Shown: positions 1 through 9,192, counted from the first letter of the stretch. The stretch: 64,000 bases of DNA from Actinoallomurus bryophytorum (GCF_006716425.1 NZ_VFOZ01000001.1:186001-250000), one strand, 5' to 3'. Notes: a model not told the origin generated them from the letters alone. Numbers and translations: made by a program.

Positions 1-1
1 C

Positions 2-1126
2 AGCCTCGCCGACGGCTCCACCCTGCTGTTCCTCCCGCTCGCGCACGTCTTCGCGCGCCTGATCGAGGTCGGCTGCGTCGAGGCCGGGGTGACTCTGGGC
101 CACACGCCGGACCTGACCGACCTCGTCGAGGACCTCGGATCGTTCCAGCCGACGTTCCTGCTGGCCGTCCCCCGTGTCTTCGAGAAGGTCTACAACGGCG
201 CCGAGCAGAAGGCCGCGGCGGAGGGCAAGGGCAGGATCTTCCACCTCGCCGCCGACACCGCGATCGCCTACAGCCGGGCCGACTCCCCCGGTCTGGGGCT
301 GCGGCTGAAGCACGCGGCGTTCGACAAGCTCGTCTACACCAAGCTGCGCGCGGCGGTCGGCGGGCGGGTGACGCACGCCGTGTCCGGCGGCGCCGCGCTC
401 GGCGAGCGCCTCGGCCACTTCTTCAACGGCGTCGGGATCACCATCCTGGAGGGCTACGGCCTGACGGAGACGACCGCGCCGATCGCGGTCAACCTGCCGA
501 GCGACAACCGCATCGGCGCCGTCGGCAAGCCGATCCCGGGCAGCACGGTGCGCATCGCCGACGACGGCGAGATCCTGACGAAGGGCCCGAACGTCTTCGC
601 CGGCTACTGGCACAACGAGCAGGCCACCAAGGAGGCGGTGGAGGACGGCTGGTTCCACACCGGCGACATCGGCGAGCTGGACGACGACGGCTACCTCAGG
701 ATCACCGGCCGCAAGAAGGAGCTCATCGTCACGGCGGGCGGCAAGAACGTCGCCCCGGGCCCGCTCGAGGACCGTCTGCGCGCCCATCCGCTGATCAGCC
801 AGTGCCTGGTCGTCGGCGACGGACGCAAGTTCATCGGCTGCCTGATCACGCTGGACCCCGAGGCCCTCGGACCGTGGAAAGAACAGCACGGCAAGGGCTC
901 GATGTCCACCGCCGAGCTGATCGAGGACCCCGACCTCGTCAAGGAGGTCGACGCCGCGGTGGCCGAGACCAACGCCTCGGTGTCACGGGCCGAGGCGATC
1001 AAGAAGTACCGCATCCTCGAGGCCGACTTCACCGAGGACACCGGTCACCTCACCCCGACCCTCAAGGTCAAGCGGAACCTCGTCGTCCGCGACTTCGAGG
1101 CGGAGATCGAGGCTCTCTACTCCTGA
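2..1126 (+). CDS. Long-chain acyl-CoA synthetase, 5' end cut by window edge
   Basis: The reading frame is open from the first complete codon of the window, so the true start lies upstream and only the C-terminal 374 or so residues are present. It belongs to the AMP-binding (ANL) superfamily: the A5-like motif [10 protein letters not shown], the hinge-region motif [10 protein letters not shown] and the C-terminal [17 protein letters not shown] segment with its conserved lysine-rich loop are all visible. Such enzymes activate fatty acids through an acyl-adenylate to acyl-CoA at the membrane. Placement beside pimB matches the FadD15-type enzyme of mycobacteria, recalled from synteny. The stop overlaps the convergent pimB stop region by 10 bp. 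Family is certain; substrate chain length is not readable. Confidence 0.93.
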   Translation, partial: SLADGSTLLFLPLAHVFARLIEVGCVEAGVTLGHTPDLTDLVEDLGSFQPTFLLAVPRVFEKVYNGAEQKAAAEGKGRIFHLAADTAIAYSRADSPGLGLRLKHAAFDKLVYTKLRAAVGGRVTHAVSGGAALGERLGHFFNGVGITILEGYGLTETTAPIAVNLPSDNRIGAVGKPIPGSTVRIADDGEILTKGPNVFAGYWHNEQATKEAVEDGWFHTGDIGELDDDGYLRITGRKKELIVTAGGKNVAPGPLEDRLRAHPLISQCLVVGDGRKFIGCLITLDPEALGPWKEQHGKGSMSTAELIEDPDLVKEVDAAVAETNASVSRAEAIKKYRILEADFTEDTGHLTPTLKVKRNLVVRDFEAEIEALYS

Positions 1127-2250
1127 CTCTCCAGGAGGGTCGCGAACCTCCGTGCCTGGACCGTCCAGCGCCACTCACGCTCGACCCACGAGCGGCCCTT
1201 GTCGCCCATCGCGGCCGCCCCCGCCGGGTTGCGCAGCAGCTCGATCACGGAGTCGGCGACCGCGGCGACGGAGCGACCGTCGATCACCAGGCCCGTCTCT
1301 CCGCGGAGGACGGCGTCGGGCGCGCCACCGGAGTCTCCGGCGATGACCGGCAGCCCGGTTGCGGACGCCTCGAGGTAGACGATGCCGAGCCCCTCGACGT
1401 CCAGGCCGCGCCGCCGGGTCCGGCAGGGCATGGCGAAGACGTCCCCGGCGTCGTAGTGCGCGGGGAGCTCCTCCCACGGCACGGTCCCGGTGATCCGTAC
1501 CGAGTCGGCCACGTCCAGCTCGGTCCGCAGCCGCTCCAGGGCCGGGCGGTACGGTCCGCCGCCGACGAGCAGCAGCGCCGCGTCCGGGATCGCCCGCCGC
1601 ACCCGTGGCCAGGCGTGGATCAGCGCGTCCTGGCCCTTGCGCGGCACCAGGCGCGAGACGCAGACGACGACCGGCCGGTCCGCAAGCCCGTGCCGGGCGC
1701 GGATCTCGGCGCCGCCCGCGCCTGCGCGGAAGACCGTCTCGTCCACGCCGGGGGCGAGCCGCCGCATCCGCGCGGCCGCGGCGGGTGACAGGCCCGCGGC
1801 GATCCGGCCACGGGTGTACTCCCCCAGGTACGTGAGGACGTCCGTGCCGTCGCCGATGCGGCGCAGCAACGCACGGGAGCCGGGCAGCGACGCCCAGCCC
1901 GCCTCGTGGCCGTGGGTGAGGCCGATGACGCGGCCGGCGCCGGCGCGACGCAGCCCGGGTGCGAGCAGGCCGAGCGGCGCCGCCGCACCGAACACGACCG
2001 AGTCGCAGTTCTCGGCGCGCATGATGCCGGCCGCGCGGCGCAGGACCGCGGGCACCGGCAGCATGAGCCGCGTGGGGTGGCGGACGACCGGAAAGGGCTG
2101 CCGGGCGTCGAACTCCGCGGCGCCCTTCCACTCGGGCGCGTACACGACGACGGAACCGGGCGGGCGCCGCACTGCGAGGTTGTGCACGAACGCCTGGATG
2201 CCTCCCGGGCGCGGCGGGAAGTCGTTGGTCACGACGAGCGTCTTTGTCAT
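1117..2250 (-). CDS. pimB: GDP-mannose-dependent PIM mannosyltransferase (GT4), PimB-like
   Basis: A 377-residue GT-B fold glycosyltransferase of family GT4. The N-terminus reads [19 protein letters not shown], the glycine-rich acceptor-domain start typical of the family. The C-terminal donor-binding half has [10 protein letters not shown] and the EX7E-type stretch around [20 protein letters not shown]. Similarity, from memory, is strong along its whole length to the mycobacterial enzyme that adds the second mannose to phosphatidylinositol mannoside (Rv2188c). It would act on the inner face of the membrane in PIM/lipomannan-type glycolipid synthesis. The ATG start is followed directly by the conserved N-terminus. 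The gene is convergent with the acyl-CoA ligase. Confidence 0.9.
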   Translation of the reverse strand: MTKTLVVTNDFPPRPGGIQAFVHNLAVRRPPGSVVVYAPEWKGAAEFDARQPFPVVRHPTRLMLPVPAVLRRAAGIMRAENCDSVVFGAAAPLGLLAPGLRRAGAGRVIGLTHGHEAGWASLPGSRALLRRIGDGTDVLTYLGEYTRGRIAAGLSPAAAARMRRLAPGVDETVFRAGAGGAEIRARHGLADRPVVVCVSRLVPRKGQDALIHAWPRVRRAIPDAALLLVGGGPYRPALERLRTELDVADSVRITGTVPWEELPAHYDAGDVFAMPCRTRRRGLDVEGLGIVYLEASATGLPVIAGDSGGAPDAVLRGETGLVIDGRSVAAVADSVIELLRNPAGAAAMGDKGRSWVEREWRWTVQARRFATLLESQE

Positions 2251-2427
2251 GGCCCCGCCAGCATCGCATGCATGATCACAGTTCGGTTCCAGACCAGTGA
2301 CCAGGACGAAACAGGGCGTTAACCTTTACCGGTCTCACTTGTGGCCGCCCCCACCCCGCCCGGCCCTGATCGATGGACCTGACGAGGCACGGCGGTGGAG
2401 TCTCCACACTGATCAGGAGGAGCCACC

Positions 2428-3060
2428 TTGACCGAAACCGAAACGACCCGAGCCCCCTCTCCCGTGGTGTCGGCGATAGCGGACCCGGCCCCCTTGGGCC
2501 TCGCCGCCTTCGCACTCACCACGTTCCTACTCTCCGCCAAGAACGCCGCCTGGACGGACGGAACCGACGCGTGGCTGGGCTTCGCCTTCGCCTACGGCGG
2601 CCTGGTCCAGTTGCTCGCAGGCATGTGGGAGTTCCGCAACCGCAACGTCTTCGGCGCCACCGCGTTCTCGACGTACGGCGGATTCTGGATCGGCCTTGGT
2701 CTGTACGTTCATCTCGTCGCGCCGGAGGCCGTCAAGGCCGGCGGCCCGAACGCCGAGTCGCTGATCCAGAACGACCTGGGCTGGATCCTGCTCGCGTTCG
2801 CCATCTTCAACACGTACATGTTGCTGTGGAGCACGCAGGTCAGCAAGGCGGTCTTCGGTGTCTTCCTCACACTCGAGGTCACCGAGATCATCCTGTTCAT
2901 CGGCAACCTGTCGCACAGCACCGGCACGATCAAGCTCGGTGGGTGGATCGGTGTCCTGACCGCGATCGTGGCCTGGTACACCTCCGCGGCCGGAGTCACC
3001 AACGGCATGGACAGCAGGTTCTCCCTGCCGGTCGGCAAGGCCTTCGGCCTCAAGAGCTAG
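2428..3060 (+). CDS. Acetate uptake transporter, GPR1/FUN34/YaaH (AceTr) family
   Basis: A 210-residue integral membrane protein with six predicted hydrophobic segments, the usual size for the AceTr/SatP family. The N-terminal DPAPLGLAAFALTTFLLS matches the family signature NPxPLGLxxF with Asp for Asn. Family members move acetate or succinate with protons, or form acetate channels, in the cytoplasmic membrane. The start is a TTG at 2428 behind an excellent Shine-Dalgarno (AGGAGG, 7 nt). The gene is monocistronic and ends in a hairpin shared with the convergent M48 gene. Substrate is inferred from the family only. Confidence 0.9.
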   Translation: MTETETTRAPSPVVSAIADPAPLGLAAFALTTFLLSAKNAAWTDGTDAWLGFAFAYGGLVQLLAGMWEFRNRNVFGATAFSTYGGFWIGLGLYVHLVAPEAVKAGGPNAESLIQNDLGWILLAFAIFNTYMLLWSTQVSKAVFGVFLTLEVTEIILFIGNLSHSTGTIKLGGWIGVLTAIVAWYTSAAGVTNGMDSRFSLPVGKAFGLKS

Positions 3061-3076
3061 CCGCGTCGGCCGGTCT

Positions 3077-3113
3077 CGCCGTGAACTCGCGCTCTCCGCG
3101 CGGGTTCACGGCG
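3077..3113. terminator. Bidirectional hairpin between AceTr and M48 genes
   Basis: Perfect 10-bp arms CGCCGTGAAC (3077-3086) and GTTCACGGCG (3104-3113) enclose a GC-rich loop that can extend the stem. It sits 17 nt after the transporter stop and overlaps the M48 stop codon, so it could end transcripts from both sides. Confidence 0.6.
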
Positions 3114-4533
3114 GGGCCCGGTGCCCTTTCGCCACGAGCGGCGCGGGCACCGCGAGGTGATGAAGCCGGGCCCACTCGCGGCCCATGGCGATCCGCTCCG
3201 GCCCGGTCGGGTGGGTGTTCCACAGCGCGTACTCCAGAGCGTCCGGCGACAGCTCGTCCAGATTGCGGGCGCTGAGCGAGCGCTGCATCCGCACGTACGT
3301 CGCGGGGTCCCTGGTCAGGTCGAGGGCATGCATGTCGGCACGCGCCTCGATGTGACGGCTCACGAGGTTCTCCACCGGCGCCGAGAGCTGGAGCAGCACG
3401 GTCACCCCCGCGAGCAGCAACGCGACCGACCGCGGGTCGGCCGCCGACTCCGCCCCGGCACGTCTGAGCAGCCGGGGCGAACTCATGACCAGGTAGAGCA
3501 CGCAGACCCCGGCGGCGACCCCGAGCGCGCCCACGAGGGTGCCGTGCAGGACGTCCCCGCGTTTCGCGTGGCCGAGCTCGTGCGCGACGACCAGCTCGAC
3601 CTCCTGGCGCGGCTCGCTGTCGAGAAGGGTGTCGTAGACGACGATCCGCCGGGTCGAGCCGAACCCGGAGACGTAGGCGTTCAGCGTCGTGGTGCGCTTG
3701 GACGCGTCGGCGACGAGGACGTCGTCGACCGGCACGCCGTCCTCGCGCGCCAGTCGCAGCAGATCGGTGCGCAGCGGACCGGCGGGCATCGAGTGGAACG
3801 AGTTGAACAGCGGCTCGACCAGGACCGGGTAGCCGAACGAGGCCGCCGCGACGAGCACGAACCCGCCCGCGGCCGCCCCGGCCCACCAGCGCCGGGGGAA
3901 CCTGCGGATGAGCAGGTGGAGGCCGAGCACCACGATGATCCAGATGACGAGTGTGACGCCGAGGGAGGTGACCTGGTCCCGTGCCCAGCCGCCCCAGTGT
4001 TCGGTCGACAGGCCGTACCGCCGCAGCACGGTCTCGGACCACACGTCGAACGGCAGGCCGGCCAGCCTGGTCAGCACCGCCAGCACGACGGCCGCGCCGA
4101 CCAGGCGCAACGGCCACCGGCGCAGGGGGCCCGTGACCGCTCCGAGGAGACGCGAGCCCAGCGGTGTGAGACCCAGCAGTACCACGACCACGATCCCGGC
4201 GATGAGCCCGGCATAGGCCGGCGGGTTGAGCGCCGCGTTGAACGCGTGGCTACGTGCGATCTCCGCCGGGGTGAAGTCGAGCGCCGGGTCGGGCCCGCGG
4301 TCCGCGCCCGGCAGCGGATGCCAGGGTGTGGTCACCGCGACCACGACGGCCAGCAGCGCGCCGAGCACCACCGCGGCGACCGCGGCCGCCCGCCGCGACG
4401 CCCTGTCCCCCGCCACGGCCGGGCGCCGGGCGTCCGCCACGGCCTCCGCGCCGGCGGCGACGTGTGAGCCGACCGTCACGTCCCCGGCCTCGTCAGTGCG
4501 GCGTGTGCCCTGACGGTCGTTCTCCTCGCTCAC
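3106..4533 (-). CDS. M48-family (Ste24-like) membrane zinc metalloprotease
   Basis: About 475 residues with a long acidic cytosolic N-terminus, then several transmembrane helices. The zinc-binding HELGH motif is near residues 318-322, followed by a second transmembrane pair and a downstream Glu-containing EARADMHAL segment that supplies the third ligand. The topology and the region TTTLNAYVSGFGSTRR match the CAAX-protease/Ste24 branch of M48. The chosen GTG at 4533 overlaps the upstream TGA as GTGA, indicating translational coupling. A second GTG at 4563 would add ten residues. Its partner gene upstream also carries an HExxH motif, so the pair probably handles membrane or secreted protein turnover; substrates are unknown. 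Confidence 0.88.
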   Translation of the reverse strand: MSEENDRQGTRRTDEAGDVTVGSHVAAGAEAVADARRPAVAGDRASRRAAAVAAVVLGALLAVVVAVTTPWHPLPGADRGPDPALDFTPAEIARSHAFNAALNPPAYAGLIAGIVVVVLLGLTPLGSRLLGAVTGPLRRWPLRLVGAAVVLAVLTRLAGLPFDVWSETVLRRYGLSTEHWGGWARDQVTSLGVTLVIWIIVVLGLHLLIRRFPRRWWAGAAAGGFVLVAAASFGYPVLVEPLFNSFHSMPAGPLRTDLLRLAREDGVPVDDVLVADASKRTTTLNAYVSGFGSTRRIVVYDTLLDSEPRQEVELVVAHELGHAKRGDVLHGTLVGALGVAAGVCVLYLVMSSPRLLRRAGAESAADPRSVALLLAGVTVLLQLSAPVENLVSRHIEARADMHALDLTRDPATYVRMQRSLSARNLDELSPDALEYALWNTHPTGPERIAMGREWARLHHLAVPAPLVAKGHRAPP

Positions 4534-5873
4534 GAGAGCACCCCGCGAACGTAGCTTCGCCACTCTTCGTCGAACCGGGCCGAGCCGATGCCGAGCACGG
4601 TACGCAACGCGCGGTCCTCGATGCGCGGGTCGCCCGAGGCACCGGGTTCACCCTCCGCCGTACGGTAAAGCCGCACCAACGTGTCCTCTCCGTAGCGTTC
4701 GGCGATCATCCGGCAGGCGAGCCACGCCTCTTCGTACGCCGCGGAGAGCCGGTCGCCCGAGCCTTCGAACTCGGTACGCCCCGGCGGCGCGGAGGGCATG
4801 TCTCCGGAGGAGATCAGGTTCTTCAGCTCGCGTCCCGCGGCCTTCGTCGCCACGCCGGCGTCCTTGTACCCGACGTAGTCCGCGAGCCCCTCGATCAGCC
4901 ACATCGGGGTCTTGCCGTCGCGGGCGCCACCCATCGCGACGTGGACGAGCTCGTGCGTCAGCACGACGTGCCGGCCGAGCGCGTTGAGGCGGCCGAAGGC
5001 GGTGGGGCTGATGACGACGCGGTCCTCCCCGGTCGCCGTTCCGCCGGCGTCGCCGGTGACGGTGGCGAGCGCGGCGATGTCCCCGAGATTGCGTACGTCG
5101 CCGACGAGTTCCTCGGCCTTCTGCTCGGTGGCGGGGACGAGCGCGACGACGCGCCGGGACCATCGGTCGCCCACGACGCCGGAGACGATGCCGACGCCTT
5201 GGTCGAGGCGGTCGGCGATGTCGCGGAGCTCGGCCGTACGCGCGCGGGCGTCCTGGCCGGCCACGGCGCCGTCCTCGGCGAGCACGATGCTGCGGCGGCC
5301 CCGCACGACCTTGAGGCTGCCGCCGCTCCAGATCTGCGGATCGTCGCGCAGGCCGTGCGCCGCCCCGTCGCCGGAGACCACCCAGCCCGTACCCGGGCGG
5401 CGGTCGAAGGTGAGGTACTCGGTGTAGACGAGCTCCCGGCGGTCATAGCCCCGCAGCCGGTAGGCGAGCCTCAGCCGTGCGGTCCAGCCGTCGTCGGCGG
5501 CCACCGCCGGGCGCGTGTCGGCCAAGGACTCCTTCCACCCGGTGAGGGGGACCTCGGCCAGGTTGTCGAACAGCACCTCCTGCCCGGCGCGGAACGCCTG
5601 GCCCGAAGGGTCGACGGTGGCGAGGAAGGCGGCGCGGTCGTGCGCGAGGACCGCGTGGGAGCGGCGCTGGAGCAGGGAGTTCACCGTCGCCGTACTGGGG
5701 GCGGGCAGTGCCCCGGCGACGGGCCGCGAGGGAGCGGCGGACCGGCTCGCGCCGTCGTGGAGTGCGACGTAGCCGATGCCGGTGACGAGGTTGGCCACGA
5801 TCGCCAATCCGGCAAAACCGGCGAATATGGGCAGCGCAGACACGCGCGAGTCCGCATTCCCCTTGGCCGGCAT
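4530..5873 (-). CDS. Membrane-anchored gluzincin-like protein (HELVH motif)
   Basis: A 447-residue protein with a short cytosolic head, one transmembrane segment (about residues 12-30) and a large extracytoplasmic region. Near residue 310 it has THELVHVAMGGARDG, followed by WLIEGLADYVGY. That is an HExxH with a downstream Glu, the layout of peptidase-MA/basic-secretory-type gluzincins. The frame is open for another 85 codons upstream, but ATG 5873 has an AGGA ribosome site and the upstream part crosses two strong hairpins, so it is rejected. It is translationally coupled (GTGA) to the M48 gene. The catalytic role is inferred from the motif, and no characterised homologue is recognised. Confidence 0.8.
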   Translation of the reverse strand: MPAKGNADSRVSALPIFAGFAGLAIVANLVTGIGYVALHDGASRSAAPSRPVAGALPAPSTATVNSLLQRRSHAVLAHDRAAFLATVDPSGQAFRAGQEVLFDNLAEVPLTGWKESLADTRPAVAADDGWTARLRLAYRLRGYDRRELVYTEYLTFDRRPGTGWVVSGDGAAHGLRDDPQIWSGGSLKVVRGRRSIVLAEDGAVAGQDARARTAELRDIADRLDQGVGIVSGVVGDRWSRRVVALVPATEQKAEELVGDVRNLGDIAALATVTGDAGGTATGEDRVVISPTAFGRLNALGRHVVLTHELVHVAMGGARDGKTPMWLIEGLADYVGYKDAGVATKAAGRELKNLISSGDMPSAPPGRTEFEGSGDRLSAAYEEAWLACRMIAERYGEDTLVRLYRTAEGEPGASGDPRIEDRALRTVLGIGSARFDEEWRSYVRGVLS

Positions 5874-5924
5874 GCGCGCGATCCTAGCCGCCGCCGCTGA
5901 ATGCGCCGGGCCGACCGCCCGGAA

Positions 5925-5986
5925 GCGCCGGGGCTCGTCCGTTACGGACGAGCCCCGGCGCCGGACACGCCCTTGGGCGTGTCCGG
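5925..5986. terminator. Two tandem perfect hairpins
   Basis: First hairpin: 17-bp perfect arms 5925-5941 and 5945-5961 with a TTA loop. Second hairpin: 12-bp perfect arms 5961-5972 and 5975-5986 with a TT loop. They lie between the start of the HELVH protein gene and the stop of the NlpC/P60 gene, both on the minus strand, and probably terminate the latter. Confidence 0.65.
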
Positions 5987-6130
5987 CAAACCCTCCTCCG
6001 GCTGCGCGACGCCCAGGCGGCGCCTCGCCGCGTTGTCGTCGGTCGCCGGCCCACACCGGGCTGACTCCTCCTCCGCCTTGCGACGCACCACCTGGACGCC
6101 GCTCGCTACGGACAGGATCGTCAGACACGC

Positions 6131-6691
6131 CTAGTACGGCCGTACGCCGCCGTTGAAGTGCCCGCGGTAGTAACCGTTGATCAGGACCTGCTTGATCCGG
6201 GTGCCCGTGTGGGCCGCGTGGATCATGTACACCTTGCCGCCGTCGACCTTCGAGACGATGCCGGTGTGGCCGTCGCCGTAGAAGTAGACCAGGTCACCGG
6301 TGGCGAAGTCCGTGAACTTCACGTGCCGCTTGACGTGGCCGTGCTGGGCGTCCGCCGTACGCGGAAGGCTGACTCCGGCCTTCCGGTAGGCGTACTGGAC
6401 CAGACCGGAGCAGTCGAAGGCGGCGGGCCCGGCACCGCCGTAGCGGTACGGCTTGCCGATCTGCTCGCGGGCGACGGCCACCGCCGTCAGCCCGACCTTG
6501 TGTCGCGCGTTCCAAGACGTTTTCGCCGCGGTGTCGGCCGCCGTCGGAGGGGCCACGGGGATGACGGTCAGGGTGGCCGCGTCGGCCGCCTGGACCGTCA
6601 GGGCCGTGGGCGCGAGTACGGCGCCGGCGGCCAGCATGCCGCCGGCGAGGCGGATGCGTGCGGGTGAAGCGGTCGAGGGGGTGCGATACAG
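6131..6691 (-). CDS. Secreted NlpC/P60 peptidoglycan endopeptidase (single domain)
   Basis: The NlpC/P60 domain fills the mature protein: catalytic Cys in AFDCSGLVQYAY, His in GDGHTGIVSK and a third polar residue in MIHAAHTGT. Such enzymes cut the D-Glu/meso-diaminopimelate bond in stem peptides outside the cell. The first ATG (6635-6637) falls inside the signal peptide. A CTG at 6689-6691, with AAGGAG six nt upstream, gives a complete signal sequence of about 38 residues (basic head, LAGGMLAAGAVLAPTAL core, AxA cleavage). It is therefore the chosen start, giving 186 aa. A c-di-AMP riboswitch lies immediately upstream, linking expression to cell-wall and osmotic signalling. Confidence 0.87.
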   Translation of the reverse strand: MYRTPSTASPARIRLAGGMLAAGAVLAPTALTVQAADAATLTVIPVAPPTAADTAAKTSWNARHKVGLTAVAVAREQIGKPYRYGGAGPAAFDCSGLVQYAYRKAGVSLPRTADAQHGHVKRHVKFTDFATGDLVYFYGDGHTGIVSKVDGGKVYMIHAAHTGTRIKQVLINGYYRGHFNGGVRPY

Positions 6692-6707
6692 GGTGTTCTC
6701 CTTCCAT

Positions 6708-6872
6708 GGACGCCAACCGGGTCGGCGAGGGGGTTCGGGCTGGAAGCCGCCCTACGGTGCGCCTGTCATCGCAGGTGCCCGACTCACCCTGGAGAGCTGC
6801 GTCTGTCGCGCAGTCGGGTCCCCGGCTCCGCGTGCCCGCGGACTAGGCGTGCGCGGCCACCTGACGCGTCCC
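6708..6872 (-). promoter_or_regulatory. c-di-AMP riboswitch (ydaO/yuaA type), variant
   Basis: Read on the minus strand it has the ydaO landmarks in order: GGAGCCGGGGACCC, CAGGGTGAGTC, GTAGGGCGGCTTCC, GCCCGAACCC and CCCGGTTGGCG. Closing arms GGACGC/GCGTCC lie near 6867-6872 and 6708-6713. The family binds cyclic di-AMP and in actinobacteria precedes cell-wall hydrolase genes. The usual GTCAGCTAAC core is altered to CTCGCCGAC, so ligand affinity may differ. The ribosome site of the NlpC/P60 gene begins about 10 nt downstream. Confidence 0.8.
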
Positions 6873-7063
6873 TGATGGACGGTTTCTGCGGCTGGCCGCT
6901 TATCGGCGCATTCCGGAAAATGTCGAAATGGAAATCCCCGGCACGCGTTCCACGACGCGTGAATGCCGGAATCCATCCCGGCGATGCGGTGCATGGGACG
7001 TACCGCACATTCGCCGCACGCTAGCAAGACCGCATGGCATCGGCAAATTTGCGGCAAAAGCGT

Positions 7064-7097
7064 GGCGGCGCAATCACATAACGTGAATTGCGCCGCC
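7064..7097 (-). terminator. Intrinsic terminator after NlpC/P60 operon
   Basis: On the minus strand, arms GGCGGCGCAAT and ATTGCGCCGCC (11 bp, 12-nt loop) are followed by ACGCTTTT, a short T run. It begins 25 nt after the stop of the gene ending at 7123. Confidence 0.75.
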
Positions 7098-7122
7098 CGC
7101 CATTATGAGATCTACGTCTCTG

Positions 7123-8124
7123 TCAGACGAGACGCCCGGCACCGTAGTAAACGGAGCTGTAGTACGCGTCACTCAGACTGGCGATCTTCACGACGTCGCC
7201 GGTGTGCGGGGCCTCGATGAACTTCCCGTTGCCGACGTACATGCCTACGTGATCGTTGTTGCTGAAGAACACCAGGTCACCCGGCTGCAGATCGGCCTTG
7301 GCGATCCGCCTGCTCGCGCTGTACTGGTTGGGCACGTAGTGGTTGATATTGATGCCGATCTGCTTGTAGGCCATCATCGTCAGCCCGGAGCAGTCGAAGG
7401 AGTTCGGACCGGCGGCACCGAACACATAGGGCTTGCCGAGCTGGGCGCAGGCGTACCGCAGCACGGTCTCGGCCCGGCCGGTGGCCAGGATCGAGCAGTT
7501 CGCCTTGGAGCTGCCCGGGTCGATGTTGCTGCCGAGCCTGTTGATCAGCGTCAGCTGCTTCCTGATGGCCGTGTTGGCCGCCGCACGCTGCTTGTCGGCC
7601 TGCGTCTTCTGCTGGGCGAGCTGCTCGGCCGCCTGCTGGGCCAGCGCCTTCTGCCGCTCCAGCCGCTGCGCCGACGCCAGGAACTGGGTCAGCTCCGCGG
7701 CACGGTTGTTGGAGACCTGGGTGAAGGCCGTCATCTGGTCGAGCACGGCCGACGGGTCCTTGGCCGAGAGCAGGTCCGGGACCGAGCCGGCCTCGCCTCC
7801 GGTCTTGTACGCCGCCGCGGCCAGCTGAGCCACCCTGACGTGCAGCTGCTCGAACGTGGCCTTCTCGGTCGTGACGGAGGAGTTCAGGGCCTTCAGACGG
7901 CTCTGAGCGGCCTGCCAGTCCTCCTTGGCCTTGTTGTACTGGTTTCCGAGCTTGTCGACCTGGTCGTTGAGCTGAACGAGCTGCTTCTTCGCGGCACTCA
8001 GCGATGGAGTGGGCTTGGCCTCCGCGACGGTGGCGGGCATCACGAGCCCGGCCACCACGGCTGCTCCGGCGGTACCGACGAACCAACGACTGGTCTTGGA
8101 CATGCTTGTACGCTTCATCTCCAC
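7123..8124 (-). CDS. Secreted coiled-coil NlpC/P60 hydrolase (RipC/CwlO-like), second gene of operon
   Basis: 333 residues. A signal peptide ends near AEA (residues 34-36). A long heptad-rich coiled coil follows (about residues 40-215), and a C-terminal NlpC/P60 domain carries SFDCSGLTMMAY, NDHVGMYVG and APHTGD catalytic blocks. Two cysteines flank the start of the catalytic domain (KANCSI and RYACAQ), perhaps a disulfide. The GTG start has GGGAG eight nt upstream and lies 12 nt after the stop of the paralogous gene, so the two form an operon. The coiled coil suggests control by a membrane partner such as FtsEX, as known for PcsB/RipC proteins; that is inference. Confidence 0.9.
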   Translation of the reverse strand: MEMKRTSMSKTSRWFVGTAGAAVVAGLVMPATVAEAKPTPSLSAAKKQLVQLNDQVDKLGNQYNKAKEDWQAAQSRLKALNSSVTTEKATFEQLHVRVAQLAAAAYKTGGEAGSVPDLLSAKDPSAVLDQMTAFTQVSNNRAAELTQFLASAQRLERQKALAQQAAEQLAQQKTQADKQRAAANTAIRKQLTLINRLGSNIDPGSSKANCSILATGRAETVLRYACAQLGKPYVFGAAGPNSFDCSGLTMMAYKQIGININHYVPNQYSASRRIAKADLQPGDLVFFSNNDHVGMYVGNGKFIEAPHTGDVVKIASLSDAYYSSVYYGAGRLV

Positions 8125-8136
8125 TTTGACGGCTCC

Positions 8137-9165
8137 CTACGGACGGCCCGCGCCGTAATAGGCGGAGCTGTAGTAGCCGCTCAGGCTCTCGATCTGGACG
8201 ACCGTGCCGGTGTGCGGTGCGTGCATGAACTGGTTGTTGCCGACGTAGATGCCCACGTGGTTCAGGCTGTCGAAGAACACCAGGTCGCCGGGCTGCAGGT
8301 CCGAGCGCGCCACACGGCGGGTTGCGTTGTACTGGTCGGGCACGACGCGGGGAAGGCTGACGCCGGCGTGGCGCCAGGCCATCATCACGAGTCCCGAGCA
8401 GTCGAAGCCGGAGCTGTACGGGCCGGTGCCGCCATAACGGTAGGGGGCACCCTTCTGCTCGTACGCGTACTCGAGGGCGAGGCGGGCACTGCCGGACGCC
8501 GGTCCGGTGTAGGTGCCGCCGTGGCCGCCGGAGGAGGAGACACCACCGCCGAGCCTGTTGACCAGCGACCGCTGCTGGCCGGCCTTCTTCTTGAGGCTGG
8601 CGAGCTGCTTCTGCTCGGACTTGAGCTTGGCGTTCAGGTCGTCGGCGGCCTGCTGCGCCTGCGCCTTCTGGCGCTGCAGCAGCTGGGCGGCGTTGAGGAA
8701 CTGAGTGACCTCACTCGACCGGTTGCGCGCGACCTGCGTGAACACCGAGATCTGGTCCAGGACGTCCGCGGGGTCGCTCGACGACACGAGGGCCGGAATG
8801 TCGCCGGACTGGCCGCTCTTGTAAGCGGCGGCGGCGAGCTGCACGACCCGTATACGGAGCTGCTCGTACGTCTTCTTGTCTTGGCTGACCGATTTGTTCA
8901 GCGCGTCGAGCTTTTTCTTGGCGGCCTGTCGTTCTTCTTTGGCCTTGTTGTAAATATTGTCCTGATGGTCGACCTGAGAGTTCAGCTTCTTGAGCTTGGC
9001 CTGACTCTCTTTCAGTGATGGCTTCGGTGCTGCCTGCGCGGGCATGACAGGCACGATCAGCGCCGTGGAAGCCGCTACGCACAGGGTCGTGAGGGCTCGA
9101 AGCCCAACCCTGCCTCCTGGCAGCCAGCCACCGGCACTACTGCCGGCACTGCGCTTTGTGGCCAC
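8137..9165 (-). CDS. Secreted coiled-coil NlpC/P60 hydrolase (RipC/CwlO-like), first gene of operon
   Basis: A 342-residue paralogue of the following gene: signal peptide ending in AQA, a long charged coiled coil rich in Lys and Gln, a short Gly/Ser linker (GGGVSSSGGHGG) and an NlpC/P60 domain with GFDCSGLVMMAW, LNHVGIYVG and APHTGT. It would cleave peptidoglycan stem peptides during growth or septation. GTG 9165 is preferred because GGGAGAGGGG precedes it. The upstream TTG at 9189 lies at the edge of the riboswitch. The c-di-AMP riboswitch directly upstream controls both genes of the pair. Confidence 0.9.
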   Translation of the reverse strand: MATKRSAGSSAGGWLPGGRVGLRALTTLCVAASTALIVPVMPAQAAPKPSLKESQAKLKKLNSQVDHQDNIYNKAKEERQAAKKKLDALNKSVSQDKKTYEQLRIRVVQLAAAAYKSGQSGDIPALVSSSDPADVLDQISVFTQVARNRSSEVTQFLNAAQLLQRQKAQAQQAADDLNAKLKSEQKQLASLKKKAGQQRSLVNRLGGGVSSSGGHGGTYTGPASGSARLALEYAYEQKGAPYRYGGTGPYSSGFDCSGLVMMAWRHAGVSLPRVVPDQYNATRRVARSDLQPGDLVFFDSLNHVGIYVGNNQFMHAPHTGTVVQIESLSGYYSSAYYGAGRP

Positions 9166-9192
9166 GATTGCGGCACGCCCCTCTCCCAAGGA

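Noticed and set aside
5874-6128. 85-residue N-terminal extension of the HELVH protein
   Set aside because: It crosses two perfect hairpins and has shadow-like composition; ATG 5873 has a ribosome site.
7105-9018. 637-codon plus-strand frame opposite the NlpC/P60 operon
   Set aside because: Antisense of two well-supported genes with coiled-coil repeats; Leu/Val-rich shadow.
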